Source: Zanthoxylum bungeanum | Lineage: Eukaryota > Streptophyta > Magnoliopsida > Sapindales > Rutaceae | DNA length: 64,000 nucleotides | Assembly: GCA_019454045.1 (NCBI GenBank) | Contig: SKCR01025345.1 | Location: forward strand, 413,042 to 477,041 | Direction: 5' to 3' | Shown here: in pieces, positions 10,787 to 23,612 of the stretch | How the letters are laid out: each line of letters opens with the position of its first letter | Numbering within the stretch: the stretch's first letter is position 1 | The notes under the pieces: generated by a model | What the model saw: only the letters and a program-made list of their open reading frames with translations | The model's database searches: none | Told to the model about the DNA's origin: nothing | Program-made: the position numbers and the translations under genes

Positions 10787-11661
10787 TTCACCCCAAGATG
10801 AGTGCTCTCCTATTCCGACTTCCCCAGAGCCTCCGGTAGCACATCCGAGATAGCTACGGGTACTCTGCCCTTGCAGGGATGGAACGACATAAGTTTTGAA
10901 AATTTAAGAGAAATTTTGAAAATTGGCTATTTTGATCACCAAGAATGATTTCGCTCCTAGAGAATTGACGAAAGGGGGAATCTTTATGATTGAACCTTGT
11001 CGTTTGCCTGTAAAAAAAATGATGAACAATTTTTTATATATCAAATCGTAGGTATTTCATTGGTTCATAAGAATAAGCGCAAAATCACTAAAAGATACAA
11101 GCTATGTTGATAATTTTTTTTGATTAATATAACAATGACAGAAAATAACAATGGCTGGAGTTGGTACTACGAATAAAGAGAGAGTAGTTTGCGCGTGCGG
11201 ATGCTGTTGATCGTGTGCGCCCGTGTGCATGCTGCGTGTTGGGCTTGGGGTTGCGGGAATGGGCGCGAGGATACACGGAGCTCTGCTTCGGCTTGCACGC
11301 TGGGGACCAGCTGTGTGTGCGTTCATGTTATGTGCGCGTGTGTTACCGGGCTGTTTTGGCCACGCTTGACCTCACTTATGCTCGTGTCTAGCCCGTGAAT
11401 AGGCAAATTGTTGCCGCAATTTTCAAGGGATCTAACAAAAAGCCAATAACGCACAGACAGGAGTGGTCATACAGACCATTTTTTTTTTTTTAAAGATAAT
11501 TATGTCCAGATGGAATACATTTATGTTACAGTAGTCTAATGTATAATTGTCCAAAAAATGAATATGTGTGACTATAAAAAATGATATGTACGACTATTTC
11601 TGTAAACATAGAGGTCTATGTACATGTACATGTTTAAGCAATTTTAGGGGTCTGGACTTTG
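10787..11661. other. Unassigned region with a GC-rich island
   Basis: Mostly A/T-rich, but 11,187-11,400 is GC-rich with repeated GTGTGCG/GCGCGTG text. Overlapping open frames on both strands here (about 70 codons) look like composition artefacts. Probably part of an old LTR; no ends found. Confidence 0.35.
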
Positions 11662-11669
11662 GTCGCTGC

Positions 11670-12021
11670 TAGGAGTAACTGGCCGGCCTAGCCCGTGCCC
11701 AATTGGGCTCGGCAAGGCCGGGTTTTTTAAAAAAATAAAAATTTATTCTTTAAAATAAAATAACTATTATTTTTTTAATTTTTAATATTTAAAAATGAAA
11801 AGAAAGTAAGGATGTTAATGTTTTTTTCATTGGATTTTAAGAATGTAATTATAAATATATATATTTAGAATTAAAATATTATTTTATATAATTAAAAAAA
11901 TATATTTTTAATAATAAAAACATGGCCCGACCTAATTCTTGAGTTTTTTCCCAGTCCTGAGCCCTAAAATTTTACTTACTGAATCTGGCCGGATCAGACT
12001 TGGGCTTTTCTGCCGCACTTA
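11670..12021. mobile_element. hAT-like MITE, 352 bp
   Basis: Bounded by an 8-bp near-duplicate GTCGCTGC (11,662-11,669) / GTTGCTGC (12,022-12,029). Ends begin TAGGAGTAACTGGCCGGCC and, read from the other side, TAAGTGCGGCAGAAAAGCCC; these resemble the TAGGGGTGGCAA ends of plant hAT MITEs. The subterminal GC-rich GGCCGGCC and GGGCTCGG text with an A/T-rich centre fits too. No transposase. Confidence 0.55.
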
Positions 12022-12029
12022 GTTGCTGC

Positions 12030-12584
12030 TAATTTTGGATATATAGTGTTATATAGTTCTTTGAATTTAAGATTTTACCCCTTAGGATGGATGCCCTTAA
12101 TCATCAGCAACATCAAGTCATTTCGATTTCTCATTTGAAGAATGTCTCGTTGAGTTTTGAGTAGCCTAATGGAAATGGAATCAAGAACCAGCTTTATTGA
12201 ATTAATTATTTTTTCTTAATTCGAAATTCTAGTAATTAGAATAAGCTAGATTCTTAGATTTGCAATAATATACGACTTCTCACTTCATATAAGATGTAAA
12301 AAGAAAGTAAAAATATATCTACAAACTCTTGTACAAAGTCTTTTTCGATATTGATGTGGCATATCATGACTGATTGAATGGTTTACATCACGTTGTTCAT
12401 TTCATTTAATTTTATTATTTTATAATTACTAATTAATACTCTGCATATCCAGCTAGTAGTAGGTTCCTCCTTGCGAACATAGCTGGGAAAATTCAACTTT
12501 GTCAATTTCATAGTAGAATTATCCAGTTTTTGCAACATTTCCTCCATTTATTTTCTCACTTTTTCCTCCATTTGTTGCTTTAGC
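12030..12584. other. Unassigned A/T-rich stretch
   Basis: I see no gene, RNA or clear repeat here beyond short A/T runs. Confidence 0.3.
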
Positions 12585-12598
12585 ATCTCTTGTCCAGC

Positions 12599-12782
12599 GT
12601 CCTAAAGGGATGTGATTTGATGGTGTAGGGTTTAGGATCTCATCTTGAGATCCTAGGTTCGAATTTAAGGAATGTGTTTCTTGTATGAGCTTGAAACAAT
12701 CAGAGATTTTACCTGCTTCACTTAAACCTGAAAGGGATGATTTGGCGGTTGAATTTCCAACAATTTAAAAAAAAAAAAAAAA
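12599..12782 (+). mobile_element. SINE, about 184 bp with poly(A) tail and 14-bp target duplication
   Basis: Flanked by perfect copies of ATCTCTTGTCCAGC at 12,585-12,598 and 12,783-12,796. The body has an RNA polymerase III box B-like GGTTCGAAT at 12,656-12,664, a weaker box A-like region about 35 bp upstream, and a terminal A-run. The size, tail and long duplication are those of a plant tRNA-derived SINE moved by LINE machinery. A TAGGATCTCATCTTGAGATCC-like inverted repeat sits between the two boxes. Confidence 0.85.
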
Positions 12783-12796
12783 ATCTCTTGTCCAGC

Positions 12797-14070
12797 TCCT
12801 GCCTGAGAACTTTTAGCTACTTCACTCTCTAATCATTTTAGGACTTTAGGACACTTGAATACCAAGTTGGTACGTGCCTTGATGATAGAGCATGTAACAA
12901 GTTTTTGGACAGATATAGGACTTTAGGACACTTGAATGGGTCTTTGGTCTCTTAAATTTATAGATTTCAAGGAGCTCTAGCCCCCGAAGTCAACGTTACT
13001 TGAGATGAAATTCGTTGATCATTTTATGCTCATAATCCTAATGAAATTGAATGAACAAAAGATAACATCTCATCTCCTAATCCTTACTCTAAAAGATGTA
13101 GATAATTAATTAGGATAACATGCCTATTCCCATGACATCTTAATATTTTTGTGAAGAACGACCACTTATTATCTTAACAAGTAAAAGATGGCTTGGCGCA
13201 CTAAGTTTTCCGCATTGTGGATTCTGAAAACGATTCAATATATATACAATCTTAGTTTTGCTTTTCTGTAAAGAAGATAACTATTTCATCTCATCATCTT
13301 ATGCACACTTATCAGGTGTAAAGAAAATAAATTTCACTATTATTGATTCATGAACACATCACTATATAAGTAATCAATTTATACCATTGTTAAAACTTAA
13401 TTTAGGAAATGATAATTATGGTTATGGAATTTGATCGACAATCAATATTTATCTTGTTTGACTATAAATTGAATTGATTGGAGCAGTGGCTCTTTCAAAG
13501 TGAGAGACGAATCAATTACTTCACAATCAACTACATAATGCTTCAGAATAAATATTATTTTTCTTGGTGACTAACCATTGCCATTTCCATCGTTGGGGTC
13601 ATTTTGTTCGTTCTTGTCCTACTGTAAGTCTGTAATTCTTTCTCCTATTGTAAGTATAAACTACTGAAATTGATTTACCACTCTGTGGTGGCGACTGAAA
13701 TAAAGAAGTTGTTTGACAAATTTTCTCTTCACAGAATAATGATCCTTGTATATCATAGTAGGTGGTGGAGGTTTTTTTTAGATAGTCAGGGACAATACTT
13801 TATTGCCCTCAATTTACTTGGTTTGTAGCCTTAAAATCTCTCTGTCTTGTTATTAAAATTCATCCATTCATTATGCAATTTCAAAGAAGGCTGTAGCCTT
13901 TTATTTTGTCTGTGTTGACTTCTATAGAGGCTAGGGGCTTGACTGAATTATTTTCAAACAGTTTTCTTTGATTGGCAACTCGAATTCGAATTTTTTTTTT
14001 TTTAATTTAAAAAAATTATTTATGTGTTGGCTATATGCTTTACTTTCAACATCATAGAGGCTTTTGCTGG
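12797..14070. other. Unassigned region; one short hydrophobic codon run before a splice-donor-like site
   Basis: Mostly A/T-rich noncoding. At about 13,572-13,625 the + strand encodes a run of hydrophobic residues (LTIAISIVGVILFVLVLL) followed by GTAAGT. That pattern resembles the transmembrane exon of plant receptor-like kinases, but no kinase or extracellular exon is recognisable nearby and a stop codon precedes it. Confidence 0.25.
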
Positions 14071-14083
14071 AGATAGACATGCA

Positions 14084-14122
14084 CACGGTTTGGTTACGGT
14101 TTCAAACCGTAACCGAACCGTG
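14084..14122. repeat. 39-bp near-perfect palindrome
   Basis: Two 19-base arms, CACGGTTTGGTTACGGTTT and its inverse, match at 18 of 19 positions around one central C (14,103). Such CGGTTTGGTT text is common near the ends of plant hAT elements, and a microsatellite follows 44 bp later. No element ends could be set. Confidence 0.8.
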
Positions 14123-14165
14123 TTGAACCACAACCGTATGATTCGGTTTGATTTAAGATTGGAAC

Positions 14166-14226
<61 letters not shown>
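14166..14226. repeat. (TTA)n microsatellite, about 20 units
   Basis: Uninterrupted TTA run. It produces a spurious poly-leucine open frame on the + strand. Confidence 0.95.
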
Positions 14227-14543
14227 AAGTAATGTAAAATTAGAAAATGTAAAATTAATGTATTTATTGTTTTGGAAAAAAGAACTTGTACTTAATTAAG
14301 TTGCTTACGTATCATCTTAGGGTGTAGAGAAATTAAAGTTCACGTAGTTCTATTATATTTTATTTTTAATAATTTATCCCATTTATATTTTATTCATCCT
14401 CATCCGGGGTAGGGGGTCCGGTTAACCTTCGATATTAGTTGTGTTTGTGTTATCACACAATTCTTCAAAAGTTTCCGAATGACTTTCTTGTTCACAATGA
14501 TCTATCCTACACCAATCTTCAAGACACGTTGGAGCTTCTAATT
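14227..14543. other. Unassigned A/T-rich stretch
   Basis: Nothing recognised. Confidence 0.3.
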
Positions 14544-14880
14544 TGTAATATCACATTAATATCTATTTTCATTTTCTTCTCTTTAAACCTAACCCAACCC
14601 CACAATCACATTATCACAACATCATGTATTTATTTGTCTCTAAATTATCAAAATCAAACAAAACAATCACCCACCCTTTACCCAACTAACCTGCAACCAT
14701 TTCCATTATTAAACAACAACACCCTAATTTTTATTTGCATTTTGGAAGTGTTTTAGTTTGAATCCAATGAGAGGGTGAGGATAGTGTTTTGGTTATGAGT
14801 AAAGAGAGTATTGAGAACATTTACATGGAATTTTTAGAGAGAAAAACTGAAATCAATAGAGAGAGTGTGTGTGTGTTCAG
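14544..14880 (+). mobile_element. Fragment of LTR family X, copy 3
   Basis: Begins TGTAATATCACATTA, like the TGTAATACCTCATTT start at 19,797. It keeps the order of the CTCTAAATTATCAAAATCAAAC segment, the GTGTTTTAG-TTGAATC-AATGAGAGGGTGAGGA segment and the TTTTTAGAGAGAAAAA segment found at 3,700-3,830. Similarity fades after about 14,880. Confidence 0.55.
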
Positions 14881-16703
14881 AGAGAAAATTATTTTCACAA
14901 GCTTTGGATAGTCTCTCAAATAATAAATCGAAAGTTTAATCGGCCGATTCAGTGTGTGGATACACTTCGAGGTAATCAGAGATGGTTCGCTTTCCGGATT
15001 GAGCTCACGGGAGGTATACATGCTATACTCATATATATACATGGTTTTATAGTGTAAAAGAAAATTTTAAAATCCTTCGTTAGTTTTTTCGGCACGGTTT
15101 TCTGTAGCCATGGGTAGGGAAACCGTTCCTCTATTTTCACTTATTACAATATAACTCGATCTAAAACCTAACATCTAATAGTCTTGATGTCGATGAAGAT
15201 ATCGATATTCTCATCTGCTCATCTGTAATAACCACAAATAATATACCTGAGAAAAGTAAAGACAAAAGCAGAAATAAAATAGAACGATGCACATATATAA
15301 ATTACATAATTAAGCATCATCGTAAATACATAGAATCTTCTCCCCATTTTTTTTCATTAAATGACAAGAGTTAAGAAAAATAAATATCAATTTACTGCAC
15401 ATAGAAAACCATGTAATAACAACAATAACATATGCAAAATTCTCCCACTCACTAATAATACATCTCAATTAGTAAAAAGAAATATACGGGAATAAGAACA
15501 TGTAAAATATGAAGTATGCAAGATAAAAGAAATACTTGATCCAATGATATAAAATGAAACGAAATGAAATGAAAGCATCCACACAATATGAAATTAAAAG
15601 CTTGATAAGAAATGACTCAAAGCATCATTACATTAATGTCCGGTTAATATTCAATTGTTTATGACATGGTATAATATAAAACATGTCTATTCATGCTCAA
15701 TAATATACTCATGCATATGACTTAAACATCACAAACATAGCAAGTGCTTGCATGAATAAAAAATAAGTACACAAAAATTCAAAACTTAATATCTTATTTT
15801 ATAAGCAGAATTAAGCTAAAGAAGTCATATCTCTTATAACACCAAGTACACAGAATAATTGTTGAAAACCCATCGCCACTTGGACCTGAGAATAAGTAAC
15901 ATTGGTTGCATGTTATTATTTTCTCCCCCTAAGTATGAGCTCATGAATAAAAACTCTTTCGAATGAAGAATTTTTACTCTTATCTTTTAAATTTGGCACA
16001 TTGGCTCTTTTGAATACTTTAATTGAAGTACTTGAGACTCATTTAAAATTTTATTTTCTTGAAGGAGATAACATAAGTTCATCTAATCAAAGATCACATT
16101 ATTTAATGATCTTAGTATTATAGAGACTAGACTGCATATCCAATAACTCATACATGTGATCAAGCCTCAAAATCAATAAAAATATGTATGTGAGATGCAA
16201 GCCTAAGATATACTAAGAGTTTTTATCATACATACTTAGGCATACAAACTATTAATGAAAAGAAGCATATCACACATGCATATTCAGATATCCTACTTAC
16301 TAGGATAACGTGCTTTGAGCTTGGATATGCAATTTCAAGCCACTAACTCCTTTTTTGTATATAAAAAAATGTAAAAGACATAATAATTTTTTTATTTTTA
16401 AGAATATGTGGAGTTGTATCCCGAATGTAGAAATAACAAAAAAATAAAAAAATCATGCAAAAATAACTAAGCTAAAGCACATAACATGCAAGGCAATAAC
16501 ACGAAAATGCATACAAGACATGCAAAATTAAAGAGCACACACAAATGCAACGTAGGAAGATGAATGCACCATCTAAGACAAGACACACTAAGGTGCAGTC
16601 TCATCAATCCTTTCGAGATTGAAATATTCTGAAGTGATTAGGAAAGAAATTCTCACCCAAACTCTCATAGGAATCTCTTTCATTTGAGAATTTCTTGTCA
16701 GCA
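14881..16703. other. Unassigned A/T-rich region, possibly the degraded 3' part of the copia relic to its right
   Basis: No gene. A minus-strand purine tract (TTAGGGGGAG, plus-strand complement at about 15,922-15,931) resembles the polypurine tract of SIRE-like copia elements, which would fit the minus-strand gag at 16,704-18,526, but integrase and reverse transcriptase are not detectable. Confidence 0.3.
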
Positions 16704-18526
16704 TCATAAGTTTCTCACTAATGAAGTGAGTCTATTTGGAAGTGCAGAGACTTGACAAGCTAGATTCAAAAAATCAAATTTAGGTTGAGCACTATTATAC
16801 CTCTTCTTCTGTTTATTCAATATGAAATACTTGGGTCTAGTATGTTCTGATTTGCCACAGCGGTGACAAATAAATACAAACCTTGTACGAGAATGAGGTT
16901 TACTAAAATGACCTCTAGGTTGAGGTTTGTACACGTAAGAAGGAATATCAGGAGGAATCACTCGACTCTGGTCAATTACATGCTTCTTTCTTAAGTCATA
17001 TTGAGGAATTAGTTCAACATGATTGAATATGGGTTGAGATGTGGCAAAAATAATTTTAGAAATAGAAATCGTGTCATAGCTTGACTCAATGTAACCTAAC
17101 CTTTCTTTTCACAATGAGGCATACCAATGTCTAACATGTGATCTAGTTTCTCAGTCCCATTAGAAAATACATATATCTGTGTTCTAACATTTTCATGTTC
17201 TTTCTCTAAGAATTTGACTCTATCTACCAACTCTCTATTTCTCTCATTGAGGTTATCAATAACAATAATATTCTTGTCCAACTTGGCTTGGACTTCGTTC
17301 CTATCAAGTTCAATTTCTTTCAGCTTTTTATTGACCTCAAAACAAGTGTTCTTGGTAGCTAAGCTCTCATTATAAAACTCAGTATATACTATATGAAGAT
17401 CATCCTCATTTTCAGAGTCATCATGAGATGAGTAAGTACAAACATCCACATCACTATCATTAGTGTCTTTCCCACTGATAGCATTGAAGAAAATACAATG
17501 TGATTGCATCTCTCATCAGAAGAGTCATCAGAAGTATAATCATCATCACTATAAGAGACATTATTGACTTTCTTACCTCTCGAATTTAGATAAATGAGAC
17601 ACTTATATCTTATGTGCCCAAAGTTCTGACACTCATGACATATAACAGTTGAGGTTTCCTTTCCATATCTTCTCTACACTCTTTTCAACCACTCATAAGA
17701 CGTTTGTTATTGTCTTTAGACCTCTCAATCCTTCTCCTATCAGTAGCATGATCATTTTTCTTATAGTTAAGAAATTTATTAAATTTCTTCCCAAATATAG
17801 ATATGTCAGCCTCTGAAAATGAAATATCTTTATCATCTTCTGATGAATCATGGGTTTCCTCTCATAATTTTCATAACTATGTTATTAGACATTCTAAACC
17901 CTATAAGCTTACTCTCATAGACTTGAAGGTTACTTACAAGGTCGTCTAATTTGAGATGATCTAGGTCATTGCTTCTATTGTAGTAATATTAGGAATGAAT
18001 TTTTCAGATAGAGGCCTAAGATTTTTCGAATAATTTTATTCACGGGGATATTCTCACCTAAGTTAAAACCGAAATTAACTATGTCGTTAATTTGAGCATA
18101 TAACTCATCAAAGATTTCATCCTCCTTCATATAAGTAACTTCAAATCTTATAGCAAGATCTTGTAGTTTAGACTTCTTGACAGACAATGTGTCCTTCTGA
18201 ACAGTCTCAAGAATATCCCAAACATCCTTAACAATTTCACATATGGAGACTCTCCTAAATTCAGTGGAGCAAATAGCATTATGAAATGCATTAATAGCTT
18301 TACTATTACTGTTGCTATCTTCAATGTGCTCTTTGAACCAAATGAGTTTATCCTTAGGGGTAAAGACCTTGTTTATGGTGATCATGGATTATTTCCACTC
18401 ATATTCAACTGACATCGAAATAACTTCATCTGGGGATTTGAGGAACGTTTTCATGTGAACCTTCCAATGAGGGTAATTAGTCTGATCAAAGAATGTTGGA
18501 CAATTAAGAAGTTGATTTCTATCCAT
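16704..18526 (-). pseudogene. SIRE-like copia gag, broken
   Basis: Gag packages the RNA genome in the virus-like particle. Starting from the ATG at 18,524-18,526 the frame opens MDRNQLLNCPTFFDQTNYPHW, which fits the N-terminus of copia gag, and meets a stop at 18,389-18,391. It stays open over 17,975-18,385 with the gag helix region (KKSKLQDLAIRFEVTYMKE, DELYAQINDIVNFGFNLGE), then a coiled-coil-like acidic piece at 17,096-17,509. A degenerate zinc knuckle (CHRCGKSEHTRPKYF, last Cys lost) appears in another frame at 16,704-16,961. Several stops and at least one frameshift make it inactive. The primer site and LTR lie immediately upstream. Confidence 0.7.
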
Positions 18527-18556
18527 AACTAAAAGGGTCAATGATCGAAGTCAGAT

Positions 18557-18568
18557 GCTCTGATACTA
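18557..18568 (-). other. Primer-binding site, initiator tRNA-Met type
   Basis: On the minus strand the text reads TAGTATCAGAGC, one base from the TGGTATCAGAGC complement of the initiator tRNA-Met 3' end, between the LTR and gag. Confidence 0.65.
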
Positions 18569-18572
18569 ATTA

Positions 18573-19663
18573 AAAATTCAATAAGGTTCAACCCTTATAC
18601 ACATATGGAGGAATATGTGTAAAACCTATAGATTTTAAAGACTAACTACAAAAATTTAAGACAAGTCCTAATTATTATTTCTATAGTTAAAACCATACAC
18701 CCTTAAATCTAATTAATGACCACACTCTTAATCTATATAATAATTAAAGAGCTAAAAATAAATAAGGTAATAAACAAAATCAATACAAAAATTATTGACG
18801 GAGTGGAAAACTTTTGATAGAGAAAAACCACTACTGGTATAGGTTTCCTCCCAAATTCATTATGAAGAGAAAAATTACAGTGATGGTTATAAGACATATA
18901 GCAACAATTTTACCGACTCAAATATCTCTATTGTAATAACCCGAAGAAACTCTCCAAGCTCGTACCAAGCTGCCTTCTTCAAAATCTCTGAAATCTCTAA
19001 GTTAATCAAATCTGCGAACTCACGATGTCGGAACTTCAACTATCAATCTTCACCTTAGAACTCTGAAGGTTTAAAGTATTGACTAGGGTTGTGTTTGTAT
19101 TGATGGTTATCAATGGAGAAACTTACCAAAAGAAAGAATACATGATATTAATTAAGTTTTCGGTGTAAACTCTCAAGAAGAAGTAAATAAATGATATAGA
19201 GGTTGTATTTCATGTTTCCAACACTTGATAGAGTGGTTTATGCTTTCTTTATATAGGTAGGGTTTTCAAGCCTTCAAAAAACCTTTAAAACATGTCTAGA
19301 AAAGGCAAAATACGCAGAGACATTCAAACGTAGTGTCGAGCGTGTAACGAACTCTTAAATTATGTTCGAACACGATGAAGGACTCTACACGTATATGAGC
19401 TTAATGGAGGGTTTCATTCGAACTTTTTGAAGGACGTGAGCTTACTGGAAGGTTGCGTTAGAACACTATGATGAAAGTGACATACACGTGAGCTTAATGG
19501 AAGGTGTCGTTGAACACTATGAAGAATATGACATGCATGTCAGGTCTGAAATCCTCATCCAATGTCTTCCAAAAGCTAGTCCAATTGCTTCGAGATCTTT
19601 AAGAATCATTACAACTCAATTAAGTTTAGTTTGTTACTGAATTAGCCAACACATAGACCCAAC
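18573..19663 (-). mobile_element. 5' LTR of the SIRE-like copia relic, about 1.1 kb
   Basis: Lies between the primer site and the outer end TGTTGGGTCTATGTGTTGGC (minus strand), which is a plausible TG-type LTR start. The inner end is mutated and lacks a clear CA. A 5' LTR, primer site and gag in the proper order support the assignment; the 3' LTR was not found. Confidence 0.55.
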
Positions 19664-21104
19664 ACTCTCCTCCCTAAAGATACTCAAGTTAAAAATTATC
19701 TTCCAAGTTAGTGACCTCATATAAACTACCGATCTTTATGTGTTCAGTTTTTTATAATCTTCTGTCACGCTTGCATGTATAACAATGGATGGTTAATGTA
19801 ATACCTCATTTTATTTTTATCAAATTATTACCTCAATTATATTCAAAGATAACCAAACCACATAATTTTATATCATTACCTAAAGCATGTTTTTATGTCC
19901 CCTAATTATCAAAACAAACCCATCACCACACCTCTAATCCAATCATTAACAATCACTTATATCACCACCTAGCTACTTCTAATAATAATTAAAAAAAGAA
20001 GTCATTCTTGCTATCTCTTCATTGCAGCAACATAGCAGATGAGGGGGAGAGTGAGTATGCAGAGAAGAATGTCTTAGACCTAATAAGAGGTGGTGCTAGT
20101 TTTAATGCTTCTGTTGAGAACGTTTCTTTTGGAGGGATTTTCTTAAGGTCTTTATTCATCTTCAACTCCATTCACCAAGCATGCTTTCTGGATTCAGACT
20201 GTAACTAATGAAGAGAGAGTGTTGAAGATAAATTTCAAAGTTATGAGAATAATTTTGAGGAGTTTTAGAGAGAGAAATCAGAGCAATTGTGGGGGAATTT
20301 CTAGAGAGAGAAAATTTATCCGAGAGAGAGATGCTTCGTTTGACGTCATCTGAGCTCCATTTTCGGCGTGTGACCACATCTAGAGCATCCTCTCGATGAG
20401 ACGAAGCTAACACCACCAGACCATTGCAAAGAAACCACCGGACGCGCTCTCACACGCACCGATGACTTGTTGTCCACGCGCTTCATACACCGTCGTGCGT
20501 GTTTGACACTTCCCGGACCAGAATATTTCCCTCGTCGCAAGTTGGACATTTCATTTGCCCAAATCGGACCTTCGGTTGTTGAGAAACGAGCAAAATATAG
20601 TAGCTATCGGGGTGTAATCGATCGTCGGTAACCATTGTGTTTCAACCCTCACCACCACTATCACCGTGGTCCTTGAGACGTTTGCTGAACAATGGCTTAT
20701 TCGTTGTGAGATTTGGAGGTCGTTGGAGCTTGATATGTGATTATTACCATTTTGGGGGTGTTAATGATAGAATTTGAAAGTTTTAGACTTAATTGTATAT
20801 TTGCATAATTAAGAGGGTAAAACTGTAAATTTTATTTTTCAGGGGTTAATAGGTAATAATTGAGAGCTTGAGGACTTTATGGACATAGCAGGAAAATTTA
20901 GGGATAAAATCATAATTTTAGAAAAATTGAGGGACTTGATTGTAATTTTATATTTTTCAGATTCTTAGCAAGCATATAGGCATATTAATGACTTTTGCGT
21001 TGATAGAGGTAAGTACAATGCACAATGATTCCCTTAACATAATTGTTTGTTGATTGATGGTTGTTGTGAAAGTCTATATCTATTTATTGGTATAATTATA
21101 ATTA

Positions 21105-21108
<4 letters not shown>

Positions 21109-21149
<41 letters not shown>
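21109..21149. repeat. (AT)n microsatellite
   Basis: Long AT run inside the X LTR. A second one follows at about 21,573-21,637. Confidence 0.9.
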
Positions 21150-21151
<2 letters not shown>

Positions 21152-21320
21152 GGAGATATTATATTGTGTTATTGAAAGCATGAGAATTATGAATTCATGA
21201 TTGTTGAGATGAGATTGATGGATTGAATATGAGATGTGATTGCATTGGATGATGTGTGTTGTTATGTTATGCTATCGGGTTTTGTATAATAGTGGCCGGA
21301 GATGAAATGAGATGTGTGAG

Positions 21321-21472
21321 ATATTTTGCGGGATAATATGGTGAAAAACCTTGGGAGTATGAGAGAGACTATTCCATTGGTTTTAATCCACTCACACATA
21401 TTTTGCGGGATAATATGGTGGGAAACCTTGGGAGTATAAGAGAGACTCTCCTATTGGTTTCAATCCACTATT
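21321..21472 (+). repeat. Tandem duplication, 77-bp period
   Basis: The segment starting ATATTTTGCGGGATAATATG is repeated at 21,398 with few differences. The X copy at 7,288 has only one unit, so the duplication is specific to this copy. Confidence 0.75.
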
Positions 21473-21573
21473 ATACTGAACCAGATTAGCAACCATGTTT
21501 GATGGATATTTGTATTTTTGTGGGATGGTTGCTTGAGATGATATTATAGTATATGTTATTTTCATATATTATA

Positions 21574-21637
<64 letters not shown>

Positions 21638-22014
21638 CCCTATTTTGTTGGTGAGGTCATGTTGAGAGTATGAGTGCTTTACTTACTGAGCTCTTTAAAC
21701 TCACTCTCATTTTCCCCAAACATTCCAGGTAATTCGCTAGCACAGCAATAGCAGTACCAGGTTTTGATCCACGTGTCACAGTTATTTTTCGGGTTGGTCC
21801 AGACATTTAAGTCATCATTTGCATATTTTTAAGATTTTTGTTGTAAACCATAATATTGGAAAGATATTCAGTGATTTTCAAATTTGTAATTTAAGATGTA
21901 ATATTTGTGCATATTTGTTTGATTTGTATGACATATAGAATGTTCGAACTTAAGAAGTCCGCGAACCCCTTTCTAGGATTGGGCCTGCTCTAAGGAGGGG
22001 GTTGTGACAGTTAA

Positions 22015-23053
22015 TATTCAGTTAGTTATATATTTTTATCTATAACTATTATTCACATTTTATTAGAAAAAAATACTCAATAAAAATCCAAGCAAGCACC
22101 GAATTCAGTACTCTCTCAAACAGTCTTATGATTATAGAAGATTCCAAAAGATAAATCACGAGTAAACATATAATGGCCACGCCTGCAAATGCACCATTGT
22201 ATTGCCTTTGTAGCCCAAAGGACCAACAATCACAATATGTTCAGTTGACAGAGTCAAGAGCATCATTCATCAAAATTACCTAACTTATATATCTTTTATC
22301 ATCTTTATATATCAAAGTCATTTACTTGTAACCCAGTTCACATTTAAGTTGAATAAGAAACATGCCTACCAACTTTTTCTCATTCTGGCCTGGAGATGCC
22401 TATAAACTCAGGAAGAATCAATGAGTGGAATTCTTTTAGGTTGAATATGGGGCCTCCACTATGATATTGGATGTTGAATTTATTAGTGCCTTTAATGGCC
22501 TACCCAATTGAAATTTCAGAATTTGATATGTTTAAACCATATACTAGGTTTTGCTAATTTTATTGCTTTCATCTTATCGATTATGCGTATCTAATTTAAT
22601 GTGCAGGGATCGTTAATATATTAAAACATATTATGATGAAAATCTTTCTTCCCATTTTCCCCCGAAACAAAGCAATGATCATTTCTTAGGTGTGTTGGAT
22701 GTAGCTTTCTGACATGTCACTGAGATTTTAGTAGGGATGACAATGGCCATATATGAAATAAGGATTTTATTATCCTACGTATTCAACTCGTTTCATTAAT
22801 GGGTACGAAAGAGTTCCCCGTGAATGTTATGGAACTTCAAAAGCCTTGTAATTCTGTCCTTCATAATCTTATCTTGTGAGTACTGTCAAAAACTTTGAAA
22901 ATTAATTCATTTAATCTTTTTGTAGGAGATTATGCCTTGAAGGAGTTTTGTTGGTGTGTATTTAAAGGAGTTGCTGGAATTATTAAATTGAAGAAACTTT
23001 TGTTGAGAGCTGCATGTAATCCTTTTTTTTTTTTTTTTTTGGTGTTTTGGTGA
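22015..23053. other. Unassigned A/T-rich stretch
   Basis: No gene seen on either strand. A T-run of about 19 lies at 23,022-23,040. Confidence 0.3.
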
Positions 23054-23607
23054 ATGGGAAGTATATTGATGATGAGAATTCAGTTGTTGGATATTCCGGC
23101 CGTTGGGACGGATGTGGAATTATTAGGGTCGGATCAGAGCCCCGCGCAGCGGAAGTGGGTCAAACCCAAGGATATCAAGAATGTGTGTAATTTTAAATTA
23201 TTTAATGAAATACTATATTCCATTACGAGTGTATAGGAAAAAATCAGGGCTGAATCGAAGTCCGGAAACTTATAAACGAGCGAAAACAACACCTAATTTC
23301 TTCTGATCTTCCCTAAATATTTTTAAAAATACCCAAAATTAATTTTTAACATCAAAACCAACATCAACACATGTTATAGAACAAAAATCAATTTTTTTCA
23401 AAATATCAAATATTTTTACAAAAATATAAATTTATTCTAAATACGCCATTGCGTAAATTTTGAATTCAAAACACCAACCAAATTAGAATCTCACAATGAA
23501 ATGACTCATGAATAATTCTAGGTCACCCATAGGTGGTCAAGTAATTCTAGAATGGTAGGCTTAGCTCAAAGCTATTATCTAGAGTTCTAAACTCTAATTT
23601 TATGTCT
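23054..23607 (-). mobile_element. Y-related LTR on the minus strand, part 1 (3' end)
   Basis: Read on the minus strand it ends ...CACTTCCGCTGCGCGGGG, like the CGCTTCCGCTGCG near the 3' end of family Y LTRs, and contains a CATTCTAGAATTACTTGACC-type segment matching the 'CATTCTAGAGTTNNTGACCCAC' zone of the Y copies (6,650, 10,297 and 56,544). The copia element at 23,613 interrupts it; the text resumes at 29,204. Confidence 0.5.
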
Positions 23608-23612
23608 ATGTC

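Larger units (their letters stand above)
19797..22009 (+). mobile_element. Solo LTR, family X copy 2, 2,213 bp
   Basis: Starts TGTAATACCTC, ends GGGTTGTGACA, and is flanked by the 5-bp duplication GTTAA (19,792-19,796 and 22,010-22,014). These terminal sequences are typical of chromovirus-type gypsy LTRs in plants, but no internal region is attached to prove the type. It provides the reference for the other two X copies. Short open frames on either strand (20,008-20,549) are not genes. Confidence 0.85.

Noticed and set aside
11102..11398. Overlapping open frames in the GC-rich island
   Set aside because: Frames on both strands with low-complexity composition and no recognisable motif.
13572..13625. 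Possible transmembrane exon of a receptor-like kinase
   Set aside because: Only 18 hydrophobic residues plus a GTAAGT; a stop lies just before and no kinase or ectodomain exon is near.
14024..14227. Poly-leucine open frame
   Set aside because: Translation of the (TTA)n microsatellite.
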